A DNA stretch of 64,000 nucleotides from Paenibacillus sp. RC334 (GTDB taxonomy: Bacteria > Bacillota > Bacilli > Paenibacillales > Paenibacillaceae). Numbering within the stretch: position 1 is the first letter of the stretch; every line of letters begins with the position of its first letter. This document shows, one piece after another, positions 39,201 through 46,127 of this stretch. A program made the position numbers and the translations under genes. The notes under the pieces were generated by a model, which had not been told where the DNA came from, made no database searches, and was given only the letters and a program-made list of their open reading frames with translations. The DNA lies in NCBI RefSeq assembly GCF_030034735.1, contig NZ_CP125370.1, forward strand, positions 2,542,001-2,606,000, written 5' to 3'.

Positions 39201-42200
39201 GCTGCTGACAGCGGTAGGGATGGCATTGCAAGCGTGGAGCGGAAATGAGCGTTTCCTGATAAATCTGGAGGGGCATGGACGCGAAGCTATTTTACCTGAG
39301 GTAGACATTACCCGAACAATTGGGTGGTTTACAAGCCAATATCCTGTTTTGCTTAATATGCCGCAAGAAATTACTCTTTCGCAACGGATTAAGCATGTGA
39401 AGGAAGGACTGCGCGGCATCCCGAAAAAAGGGATTGGCTACGGTGTACTGAAATATGTAGCTGATCACCAGGAGCAGGTAACATCTCCAGCCTTATTTGA
39501 GGCAGATCCAGAAATAAGCTTTAACTATTTGGGACAATTCGATCAGGATATGAAAGGAAATGATCTGGAGTCATCCCCTTACAGTGGGGGCATGCCACTA
39601 AGCCCGACCATGGCTCGGACGTATACGCTGGATTTTGGCGGCATCATTTCGGGAGGTCAGCTGGGTCTGACGATTAGCTATAGCCGTACCAGCTATCGAC
39701 CAGAGACGATAGAGCGGTTGGCGAAATTACTGGAATCGAGCCTGCGTGAAATTTTGACGCATTGCATTCATAAAGAACAGCCGGAGCTGACCCCAAGTGA
39801 TATTTCCTATAAAGGAATGAGTGTGGAGGGCTTGGACAGCCTGTTATCTGAAATGGGTGCTGCGGGTGAGGTTGACAATGTATATGCACTGACCCCGATG
39901 CAAAAAGGAATGCTGTTTCACAGCCAACTGGATAGTCAAGCAGCCGCGAATGACGCGTATTTTGAGCAGGTTTCTTATGATATGCGAGGTCGGATGGACA
40001 TTCGGGCTTTTGCAGAAAGCCTGAATATTCTGGTTCGGCGACATGAGGCGCTGCGTACACATTTTTATTTTGGCCGGGATACGGAGCCGTTGCAGGTGGT
40101 GTATCGAAGTCGGGATTGCGGCTTTCAATATGAGGATTTACACAAGCTGGATGTGGGTACAAGAGATACCTGGGTGAAAAACTTCGAGTTGGAGGATAGA
40201 GCACGGGGCTTTGATCTGCGTCGAGATGTCCTGCTGCGTGTAGCGATTTTACGTACCGGAGAAGACAGCTATCATTTTGTATGGAGCTTCCATCATATCG
40301 TCATGGACGGCTGGTGTCTGTCCCTTATAAATAAAGAAGTGTTTGAAAGCTATGCAGCACTTCAGGAGGGCAGAGTGCCAGAGCTGGCACCGGCAGTGCC
40401 GTACAGCAGCTTTATTGAATGGCTGGAAGCACAGGATGGCAAGGCGGCAGCCGACTACTGGAGCAGCTATTTATCCGGGTATGAGCAGCAAACAGCACTA
40501 CCAGCTATAAAATCCGGTCGAAAGAGTGAAGGCTACAAGGCCAGCGATTGGGCGACGGATTTGGAGCGTGAGCTGACCCTCCGGGTGGAGGAGACGGCTA
40601 AGCGGTATCAGGTGACCATGAATACGTTATTACAAACCGCATGGGGGATTGTGCTGCAAAAATATAACAACCACAGTGATGTCGTATTTGGCAGTGTTGT
40701 CTCAGGTCGTCCATCGGATATTATCGGGGTCGAGGATATTATCGGCTTGTTCATTAATACCATTCCCGTTCGCATCCGCTGCGAGGCAGGGGAATCTTTT
40801 GCAGAAGTTATGAAGAAAATGCAAGAGCAGGCGCTGGCTTCTCATGCATATGATACGTATCCACTGTTTGAAATTCAGGCATTGACCGACCAGAAGCAGG
40901 ATTTAATTAACCATATTATGGTGTTTGAAAATTATCCGGTGGAGGAGCAGGTCGAGGAACTGGGAATTGACGGGCAGGAACCATTCCCGATTTCCAACGT
41001 GGTGGCTGCAGAGCAGACCAACTACGAACTGAACCTCGTCGTTATGCCGGGAGAATGCATAAAGATTCGTTTTATGTATAACGCGTTAAGCTTTGATCAA
41101 ACAGACATTGAGCGTCTGCATGGACATTTTGTGAACCTGTTGGAGCAAGTTTTGCTTAACCCGAATGTTTGCGTAGAAGAGCTGGAACTGGTTACAGCGG
41201 CGGAAAAACAACAAATTACAGGAGAGTTTAATGACACTGCCTCTGCATATCCAAGCAATCACACGATCCAAAAACTGTTTGAGGAGCAGGCAGAGCGCAC
41301 GCCGGATCATATTGCTGTAGCTTTGGGTCATCAATCATTGACCTATCGAGAACTCAATGAGACGGCCAACCGTCTTGCACGTACCCTGCGTGCGGAAGGC
41401 GTTGAACCGGATCAGCCGGTAGGCATTTTAGTACACCGCTCGCTGGAAATGATCGTGGGCATCTATGCGATCCTCAAGGCAGGCGGGGCTTACGTGCCGA
41501 TCGATCCGGAATATCCGACGGACCGTATCCGCTTTATGCTGGAGGACTCGGGAGCGAAGCTGGTGCTGACGCAATCGCATTTGGCCGCGCAAGCGTCGCT
41601 GAGCTTCGACGGCAAGGTGCTGGTGCTGGACAGCGAAGAAATTTACCAAGAAGACGGCTCGAATTTGGCACCGCTGGCTGGTCCGCACCATGTAGCCTAT
41701 GTCATCTACACCTCCGGCTCCACTGGAAAACCGAAGGGCGTTATGGTCGAACACCATTCCGTGCTGAACCGGATTTTGTGGATGCATGACCGTTACGGCT
41801 TGAGTGCGGAGGATACGATCCTGCAAAAGACCGCCTTCACCTTCGACGTGTCGGTGTGGGAACTGTTCTGGTGGTCGATGGTTGGCTCGAAGGTGAGTCT
41901 GTTGTCGGTTGGCGGGGAAAAGAATCCAGAGGACATCGTCGAAACGATTGCCCGCGATAGCGTAAGCACGATGCACTTTGTGCCTGCGATGCTGCATGCA
42001 TTCCTGGAGTATGTGGAGCAGCAGCCGCAGGAAGTAATGCAAGCGAAGCTGGGAACGCTGCGTCATGTATTTGCCAGTGGGGAAGCGTTGCCTCCGCAGC
42101 ATGTGGCACGTTTCCAACGGCTCGTGTCAGGAATCGCTGGAGCGAAGCTGATCAACCTGTACGGACCGACGGAAGCCACGGTGGACGTATCGTATTTCGA

Positions 42201-43803
42201 TTGCGAGCCGACGGAGGAATATGCCGTTATTCCAATCGGAAAACCGATTCAGAACATCCGTCTGTACATCGTGAAGGAAGGGACGGAGCAAATGCAGCCG
42301 ATTGGGGTAGCAGGGGAGCTGTGCATCGGCGGTGTAGGCGTAGCGCGAGGCTATCTGAACCGTCCAGAACTGACGGCAGAGAAATTCGTTGCTGATCCGT
42401 TTGCCGGTGGCGAAGCAGGCGATGAGCGGATGTACCGCACGGGCGATTTGGCGAGATGGATGCCGGACGGCAACATCGAATATTTGGGCCGGATCGACCA
42501 TCAGGTGAAAATCCGGGGGTACCGGATCGAGCTGGGCGAGGTCGAATCGCAGTTGTTGAAGGTGGAGTCGGTACGAGAAGCGGTCGTCATGGCCCGTGCA
42601 GATGAAACAGGCCAGCAGCAATTATGTGCTTACTTCACTTCCGATGAACAGCTGACCATCCGTGAGATTCGAGCTGTGATGTCGGCCAGTCTGCCGAACT
42701 ATATGATTCCATCCGCATTCGTACAGCTGGATCGGTTACCGCTGACGACAAACGGCAAAATCGACCGCAAAGCTTTACCTGTGCCGGACAAAGCGCTGCA
42801 CACGGGCATAGAATATGTCGCACCGCGAACCGATGTGGAGCAGTTGCTGGCAGCCATTTGGCAGGAAGTGCTCGAAATCCCGCAAGTGGGTATCCACGAT
42901 GACTTTTTCACGTTGGGGGGACATTCCTTGAAAGTGCTGGAGCTTGTACGCAAAGTCCACCTTGCCACAGACATCGAGCTTCCAATCCGCAGTGTTCTGG
43001 AGTTCCCGACCATCGAAGAGCAGGCGCTCGCATTATTGAAATCGGATTTGCAATCTAAGGCAGATAGTCCAATCATTCGATTGAATGAACACGGTCCTGT
43101 CTCCATCTTCTGCTTTCCGCCCATGCTTGGATACGGGCTGTCGTTCGCGGAGCTTGCGAAACAACTGGATCAGGATGCAGTCGTGTATGGATTGGAGTTC
43201 GTAGATGATGCAGCGGATGAGCAGGAAATGCTGGCACGGTATGTTGATTTGATCGTCAGCACGCAAGCGCAAGGTCCGTATGTGCTGCTTGGTTATTCCA
43301 TAGGCGGTAACCTGGCGCATAAGGTTGCCGACACACTGGAGCGTCAAGGTCATGCTGTATCCGACATTTTGATGCTCGATTCGGTCAAAAGGAAGGAAGC
43401 CCTGCCCTTCACAGTCGAAGAAACAGAGCACGAAATTCATGCCATGCTGGAACAGGTTCCCGAATCCTACCGTGAGCTGTTGAATGAAACATACCAGCGT
43501 AAAATGATCGCTTACGCGGTGTATGGCAACCAGCTTGTGAATACAGAGAGCGTTCAGGCGAATATTCACGGCTTTGTCGCCGTTGGATCGGAAACGGTCA
43601 AGGGTACAGGAGACAATCGACTTTTATGGAAAGACGCTACACAAGGAAGCTATGAAGAGCATAGCTTGATTGGCAATCATTATGAACTGCTGGAACCCGG
43701 ATTTATCGAGGAAAATGTAAAAAGTATCCGTGCCGCAATACAAAACATAATCCGGAACATGGACAAAGACATGGCACAAGATCTGGCACATCATAATTCT
43801 TGA
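32566..43803 (+). CDS. triE: Tridecaptin-type NRPS subunit TriE with thioesterase
   Basis: Second synthetase subunit, adding residues 11 to 13 and releasing the peptide. Domain order: half C, A(Val/Ile)-T, C-A(Val/Ile)-T-E, C-A(Ser)-T, thioesterase. The start chosen is TTG 32566 (Leu-Lys-Ala-Leu-Phe-Glu...): AGGAGG at 32553-32558 lies 7 bases before it, while the in-frame ATG at 32560 sits almost on the Shine-Dalgarno. A longer reading from 32431 would translate the terminator hairpin and is unlikely. The gene follows triD by 164 bases on the same strand. The Ser-type code of the last A domain differs from the Ala expected for tridecaptin A1. The C-terminal Ser-His thioesterase should hydrolyse the chain to a linear acid, as tridecaptins are linear. 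Confidence 0.9.
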   Translation: MKALFEKEKNYWSHKLESEDHIICLPYTNNMSKDAIVTNLNSLTYTLTFPSEISGRILSITGGAPWAVFMVLLAGVESLLHKYTGEERVLLGIPVAKSGNGATKPINHLLILKNTLDSTTTFKALLSQIKTSVSEAIEHQNIPFWNYTEGLEIPRNEDEKPLIYTTASMQNIHIPDFLNYVQSELDLQFQWENAAVSLNVKYSSDRYNEATIERFVEQLLRLYSVVLHQPELEISAAQLLSEQEVEQLLHTFNDTAVDYPRHASIHELFQKQVKQVPQQVAVVFGKDSLTYGELNEKANRLAHTLRKQGICTEQTVGIVAERSIEMIVGMLAILKAGGAYVPIDSEYPNERVRYLLEDSGANILLVQRMEHRPVDFKGTVLDLSDSAIYGTDDADRFDPVLRNDNETYADVTGIGYVDCLNPLYSISASPELASTTTTQPEIIQPEVTQSEQVEATAADRLAYIMYTSGTTGQPKGVMVEHRNVVRLVKNTNYAQLNADTRILQTGAVVFDASTFEIWGALLNGGQLVLVSQDVILDAPKLKEAVRSHGITTMFLTTPLFNQLSQQDLALFEGIRELLVGGDVMSVPHMNRVLEAHPSLRISNIYGPTENTTFSTMHAIAGVQSESVPIGRPITNSTAYVVDRSMQLQPVGAWGELIVGGDGVARGYRNRPDLTAEKFIDSPFRSGERCYRTGDLVRWKADGALEYKGRIDAQVKIRGYRIELGEVEAQLLKLEAVQESVVIAHEDEQGQKQLCAYVVTHEEVTASELRSALSQELPGYMVPSYFVQLEQLPLTPNGKVDRRALPQPEGSISSGAEYVAPQNQLQVQLASIWKDVLELERIGIKDNFFEAGGHSLRATHVISLIHKELHKNVQLKDLFQHPTIEQLAQVIEALEQTAYESIPVTENKPFYAVSSAQKRMYILNQLDGAGISYNIPGALTLTGSFDHNALDNAFRQLIDRHEILRTSFETMNGEPVQRVHDEVSFRMELIHAHGADPKETDELVRDFVQPFDLGQAPLFRVGLIETDPEHHILLLDMHHIISDGTSINVMIQDFIHLYTGDTLPPLRIQYKDYAAWQQEQQQSERYRQQESYWLNTFAGELPVLDIPTDYPRPATRSFEGDLLEFTLDQRQSEGLKSIAVQTESTLYMVLLAAYTSLLSHYSGQEDIIVGSPIAGRPHADLGSLIGMFVNTLAIRNYPEGGKTFRDYVLEVKENALKAFEHQDYPFEELVDKLDVDRDLSRNPLFDTMFALQNLEQKDQQLEGLQLAPYPSEQNTAKFDLSLFAMEDGEQIVFGLQYGTRLYKRETIERLAVHLQQLIHAVIEQPDIALSAIEMVSYQEKEQIVMQFNDTVADYPYPRDQVLHVLFEEQAAQSPDRLAVTFADTQLTYHELKERSDRLARILASHGIRRGSEPEIQRVGIMAERSIEMIVGMLAILKAGGAYVPIDPEYPEERIRYLLEDSSTRLLLSQRREQVPFEPGIPIIDLSDEQRWSSESELYAHVDESAAVPMEGSSSDLAYVIYTSGTTGKPKGVMIDHRNVVRLVKNKSYATLDENTRMLQMGAVVFDASTFEIWGTLLNGGQLYVVSHDTILDAAKLKQAIDKYRINTMFMTTALFNQHSQQAIGVFSSLKELLVGGDVLSIPHVNRVLKEHPQLRLANIYGPTENATFSTIYDITEPQTQAIPIGRPIDHSTAYVVNRSLKLQPIGAWGELIVGGDGVGRGYLNRPELTAEKFIESPFRPGEHCYRTGDLVRWRADGVLEYKGRMDEQVKIRGYRIELGEIETRLSTIAGVKESIVTVRQDDNGQKQLCAYFVTDSELSASDLRNVLSQDLPGYMVPSYFVQLSRLPLTLNGKVDRRALPAPEQNVDTGMDYVAPETDVQQALATAWGAILGIQRVGIQDNFFHLGGDSIKAIQVSSRLFQAGYKLEMKDLFKYPTIAGLSKFIQPVNRIAEQGEVTGSVLLTPIQRWFFEQPTAEPHYFNQSVMLYRQEGYDEQALRQALHQITAHHDALRMVFRSSENGYTAWNRGIEEGEPYHLEIFDYRDSKVNEGDLAKMVEANCNEIQSSISLSEGPLMRLGLFRCPDGDHLLVAIHHLVVDGVSWRILFEDLATAYDQASKGEPVIQLPHKTDSFQTWAQQLYAYANSPAMERERSYWEELAQAELAPLPQDYGHHEHKNPLIGDSESVTAVWTSAETEQLLKQANRAYHTEVNDLLLTAVGMALQAWSGNERFLINLEGHGREAILPEVDITRTIGWFTSQYPVLLNMPQEITLSQRIKHVKEGLRGIPKKGIGYGVLKYVADHQEQVTSPALFEADPEISFNYLGQFDQDMKGNDLESSPYSGGMPLSPTMARTYTLDFGGIISGGQLGLTISYSRTSYRPETIERLAKLLESSLREILTHCIHKEQPELTPSDISYKGMSVEGLDSLLSEMGAAGEVDNVYALTPMQKGMLFHSQLDSQAAANDAYFEQVSYDMRGRMDIRAFAESLNILVRRHEALRTHFYFGRDTEPLQVVYRSRDCGFQYEDLHKLDVGTRDTWVKNFELEDRARGFDLRRDVLLRVAILRTGEDSYHFVWSFHHIVMDGWCLSLINKEVFESYAALQEGRVPELAPAVPYSSFIEWLEAQDGKAAADYWSSYLSGYEQQTALPAIKSGRKSEGYKASDWATDLERELTLRVEETAKRYQVTMNTLLQTAWGIVLQKYNNHSDVVFGSVVSGRPSDIIGVEDIIGLFINTIPVRIRCEAGESFAEVMKKMQEQALASHAYDTYPLFEIQALTDQKQDLINHIMVFENYPVEEQVEELGIDGQEPFPISNVVAAEQTNYELNLVVMPGECIKIRFMYNALSFDQTDIERLHGHFVNLLEQVLLNPNVCVEELELVTAAEKQQITGEFNDTASAYPSNHTIQKLFEEQAERTPDHIAVALGHQSLTYRELNETANRLARTLRAEGVEPDQPVGILVHRSLEMIVGIYAILKAGGAYVPIDPEYPTDRIRFMLEDSGAKLVLTQSHLAAQASLSFDGKVLVLDSEEIYQEDGSNLAPLAGPHHVAYVIYTSGSTGKPKGVMVEHHSVLNRILWMHDRYGLSAEDTILQKTAFTFDVSVWELFWWSMVGSKVSLLSVGGEKNPEDIVETIARDSVSTMHFVPAMLHAFLEYVEQQPQEVMQAKLGTLRHVFASGEALPPQHVARFQRLVSGIAGAKLINLYGPTEATVDVSYFDCEPTEEYAVIPIGKPIQNIRLYIVKEGTEQMQPIGVAGELCIGGVGVARGYLNRPELTAEKFVADPFAGGEAGDERMYRTGDLARWMPDGNIEYLGRIDHQVKIRGYRIELGEVESQLLKVESVREAVVMARADETGQQQLCAYFTSDEQLTIREIRAVMSASLPNYMIPSAFVQLDRLPLTTNGKIDRKALPVPDKALHTGIEYVAPRTDVEQLLAAIWQEVLEIPQVGIHDDFFTLGGHSLKVLELVRKVHLATDIELPIRSVLEFPTIEEQALALLKSDLQSKADSPIIRLNEHGPVSIFCFPPMLGYGLSFAELAKQLDQDAVVYGLEFVDDAADEQEMLARYVDLIVSTQAQGPYVLLGYSIGGNLAHKVADTLERQGHAVSDILMLDSVKRKEALPFTVEETEHEIHAMLEQVPESYRELLNETYQRKMIAYAVYGNQLVNTESVQANIHGFVAVGSETVKGTGDNRLLWKDATQGSYEEHSLIGNHYELLEPGFIEENVKSIRAAIQNIIRNMDKDMAQDLAHHNS
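33320..35240 (+). other. TriE A11(Val/Ile)-T11
   Basis: The A domain has code DAFFLGITFK, a branched-chain (Val/Ile) type. Between the A2 and A3 motifs it carries a long extra segment of roughly 60 residues (about 33730-33935), rich in Thr, Gln, Glu and Pro. T has GGHSLRATH and no E follows. Val is expected at position 11 in tridecaptin A1. Confidence 0.82.
35270..39830 (+). other. TriE module 12: C-A(Val/Ile)-T-E
   Basis: LCL-type C with MHHIISDGTS. The A domain (about 36640-38150) has code DAFFLGITFK. T has GGDSIKAIQ. E (about 38440-39810) has HHLVVDGVSW and EGHGREAILPEVDITRTIGW. D-allo-Ile or D-Val is predicted, matching D-allo-Ile12 of tridecaptin. Confidence 0.86.
39850..43040 (+). other. 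TriE module 13: C-A(Ser)-T
   Basis: C has HHIVMDGWCLS and follows an E domain. The A domain (about 41260-42800) has code DVWHFSLVDK, the EntF serine code, where tridecaptin A1 carries Ala. Its core is a copy of A4/A6 set in unrelated flanks. T has GGHSLKVLE, the form usual before thioesterases. Confidence 0.85.
41360..42612 (+). repeat. Ser adenylation block, copy 3 (module 13)
   Basis: Near-identical to the A4 and A6 cores except for a short diverged patch at about 41626-41695. Similarity starts after the LTYREL motif and stops at ARADETGQ. Flanking A-domain ends are unrelated to A4/A6, which marks a swapped-in core. Confidence 0.8.
43060..43785 (+). other. TriE type I thioesterase domain
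   Basis: Alpha/beta-hydrolase fold with the nucleophile motif GYSIGG at about 43282-43299, a candidate catalytic Asp in LMLDSV and the general base His in IGNHYELL. It begins IFCFPPMLGYGLSF, typical of NRPS terminal thioesterases. Confidence 0.9.
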
Positions 43804-43858
43804 AAAACTACGGTCGATGATTTGACTGGAGTTCACTAATTTTTAATCTGTAACCCAT

Positions 43859-43913
43859 GAATCCTGATCGAACATGTAAGAAGCCTGCTGCTTACGTGAT
43901 TCGCTCAGGATTC
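43859..43913 (+). other. Long nested inverted repeat between triE and triF
   Basis: GAATCCTGA (43859-43867) pairs with TCAGGATTC (43905-43913). Inside it CGAA pairs with TTCG and GTAAG with CTTAC, giving 18 paired positions around a 10-base loop with small internal loops. No T-tract follows on the plus strand, so it is not a standard intrinsic terminator. It could be an mRNA end-protecting structure or a regulator site. Confidence 0.55.
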
Positions 43914-44066
43914 GCTCTATCATCTGCACTCTCTCTATGGGAAGTGCGATGATTCCATAGCGCCATGCTGATGGCTCCGAATCCGAGTGAAAACATCTGC
44001 TCCGCTATGCAATCACCGCACCGTTCAATCAAGAAGCCAACTTCATACGTAAGGATGGTACTTCAC

Positions 44067-45968
44067 ATGAAGAATAGAGGCATTTGTTGCCTATCCGCAT
44101 TCATTGCATCGTTGTTTCTCTGGAATCTGCTCATTGCTCCGGCAGGGGCAGCAGGCAACATAACGCCGAATTCATTGGAAAAAGCAGTGGATCACATCAT
44201 GAACACAAAATTGGACAAATGGCATATTCCGGGGGCTGCCGTCGTCGTGACCCAGGGAGATCAAATACTTTTTAGCAAAGGGTATGGATATGCAGACCTG
44301 GAGAGAAAAACAGCCTTCGACCCGGCAAAGACCATTGTTCGTGTCGGCTCTCTAACCAAATCTTATAGTGCAAGCGCCGCTATGCAGATGGTCGAGCGAA
44401 ACAAGCTTGATCTGAATGAAGACGTGAACAGCTATCTCTACAGCTATAAAGCTTCTCAATACCAGAATCAGCCTTTTAATCTGCATCAGCTTTTGACACA
44501 TACCTCGGGATTGGACGAAGCGCTGTACGGCATTAACAGCTCGACCAAGGCAGGCTCATTGCCTACAGAGCAGTATCTCAGCACTTATTTTCAAAATCAG
44601 CCGCCCATTCGCGAGCCCGGAGTTCAGTTTGATTACAGTAATGTCGCCTACGGTCTGGTCGGTAATATTGTGGAGCAAGTAAGCGGTCAGGGACTGAATG
44701 ATTACCTCCGTACACATCTGTTCCAGCCGATGGATATGCCTGGCGCGACACTAGATTTGCCGCTGAATAATCCGGCACTGGCTCAATCGTATCGGTGGAA
44801 ACATGGAGCGTATTTGAAACAGCCTTTTTCGTATATTAATCTGCCGGGAGCAGGAGCGTTGAGCATCACACCCAACGAATTTTCACATTATCTAATCACT
44901 CATTTAAACGAAGGCAGATATGAGGGGAGGGCGGTACTCCAGCCCCAAACGGTAAAAGCCATGCATACACAGCAATTTGCAGCAGATCCACGCCTGGATG
45001 GTGTGGGCTACGGATTTTTCCGTGGCCAACTGGAGACAGGAGTACCCATGCTGTGGGCTACCGGGGAAATTGATGATTTTATTTCCGAAATGGTACTGAT
45101 TCCGTCTCAAAAGATTGGTATTTTTGTGACCATCAATACGGCTGACACGGACACTCTGCTTCATGGAGAAGTCATAAATGCGATAGCCCAAATGCTGCCC
45201 GCAGAGCCGCAGGCCGATTCACAGTCACTGGCTCCTTCTGCTACCCAAGTGAAGCTTCCGCCAGAGATCGAGGGCGTATATCAGGTGAATGTGAACCCCG
45301 TTCATGGGTGGGGGAAATGGATTCGGATGCTGGGAAGCATTAAATACACCGTTCAGATTCAAGATGATCATACGCTAATTGTTAACGGTGTGTACCCGAA
45401 TGAAAATGAAGCAACGAACAAAGTTTTTCAAGCAGCAGGCGATGGGCTGTTTGTGGAAAAGGGAGGGCAGCTTAAAATTTTGCTGTATCCGCAAAACGGT
45501 ACATGGATGATGGTCGCTCCGGATAGCAAGACCATGAAGCAGACGGCACTTTGGCACCGTACCTGGACGCTGCTTGTCAACTATGCTGCTGCCTCCTTGT
45601 TTTTCATCACAACCCTGCTGATTTGGGTCGTAAGGTATGCAATAAGATCTATCCGCAAAGATAAAACCCACATTTCTTCAACCCTTGCATTCATCGCGTT
45701 ACTGAATACGATTTTTCTCGGCGTACAGTTTATTTATGGAAATAGTCAGATTGTATATGGCTATCCAGCCTGGTATGTCTGGGGGATTTGTACGCTCCCA
45801 ATGATTTCAGCGCTCATTGCTGTATGGGTATTGATCGTGAATGGTGCAAAGCTGATTACGGGGGAAAGGAGAGGTAGAGCCACAGGCAAAATCCTGTTTG
45901 CGGTGCTCACATTGCTGCATACTGTATATCTTTTTTATTGGAATTTTCTTCCTGTTCATTATTCGTAA
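44067..45968 (+). CDS. triF: Membrane serine peptidase of the beta-lactamase fold, likely tridecaptin resistance (TriF)
   Basis: A 633-residue protein. A signal sequence (MKNRGICCLS…APAGAAG) precedes a class C beta-lactamase / D-peptidase domain with the nucleophile motif SLTK and the tyrosine motif YSN. The third motif reads WATGEIDD in place of the common HTGG/KTG. Four membrane spans follow at the C-terminus (from about LVNYAAASLFFIT to the end). This architecture and the position right after the terminal NRPS gene match the D-stereospecific resistance peptidases (TriF of tridecaptin loci, BogQ of bogorol), which cut D-residue-containing peptides outside the cell. The start at ATG 44067 follows AAGGA; ATG 44055 and an upstream ATG at 43965 are alternatives, but they would put extra residues before the signal sequence. 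The role in self-resistance is inferred from family and context. Confidence 0.82.
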   Translation: MKNRGICCLSAFIASLFLWNLLIAPAGAAGNITPNSLEKAVDHIMNTKLDKWHIPGAAVVVTQGDQILFSKGYGYADLERKTAFDPAKTIVRVGSLTKSYSASAAMQMVERNKLDLNEDVNSYLYSYKASQYQNQPFNLHQLLTHTSGLDEALYGINSSTKAGSLPTEQYLSTYFQNQPPIREPGVQFDYSNVAYGLVGNIVEQVSGQGLNDYLRTHLFQPMDMPGATLDLPLNNPALAQSYRWKHGAYLKQPFSYINLPGAGALSITPNEFSHYLITHLNEGRYEGRAVLQPQTVKAMHTQQFAADPRLDGVGYGFFRGQLETGVPMLWATGEIDDFISEMVLIPSQKIGIFVTINTADTDTLLHGEVINAIAQMLPAEPQADSQSLAPSATQVKLPPEIEGVYQVNVNPVHGWGKWIRMLGSIKYTVQIQDDHTLIVNGVYPNENEATNKVFQAAGDGLFVEKGGQLKILLYPQNGTWMMVAPDSKTMKQTALWHRTWTLLVNYAAASLFFITTLLIWVVRYAIRSIRKDKTHISSTLAFIALLNTIFLGVQFIYGNSQIVYGYPAWYVWGICTLPMISALIAVWVLIVNGAKLITGERRGRATGKILFAVLTLLHTVYLFYWNFLPVHYS

Positions 45969-46000
45969 ACAATCAAAGCATTTTGCATGAATCCAAGAGC

Positions 46001-46026
46001 TAGTTTCCATATAGAGATGGAAACTA
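46001..46026 (+). terminator. Perfect hairpin after triF
   Basis: TAGTTTCCAT (46001-46010) and ATGGAAACTA (46017-46026) form a 10-bp stem with a 6-base loop, 33 bases after the triF stop. Only ATTT follows, so it is at best a weak terminator. Confidence 0.45.
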
Positions 46027-46127
46027 ATTTACAAAACTTTGCATGTCCGAACATAAATGAATGCTAAAATTTATACTTGGTTCCCCATCAACCGGGGACG
46101 CAAACTAACAAACAGGAGGAATAAGAA

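Noticed and set aside
1..43803. Polymyxin or fusaricidin synthetase
   Set aside because: Polymyxin needs about six Dab modules and fusaricidin has six modules rich in Thr/Val/Ala. The run Gly-Ser-aromatic-Ser-Dab-Dab-aliphatic-Glu-aliphatic-aliphatic-Ser with its E positions fits tridecaptin.
43965..44066. Longer N-terminus of TriF from ATG 43965
   Set aside because: It would place 34 polar residues before a clear signal sequence; ATG 44067 follows AAGGA and begins that signal sequence.
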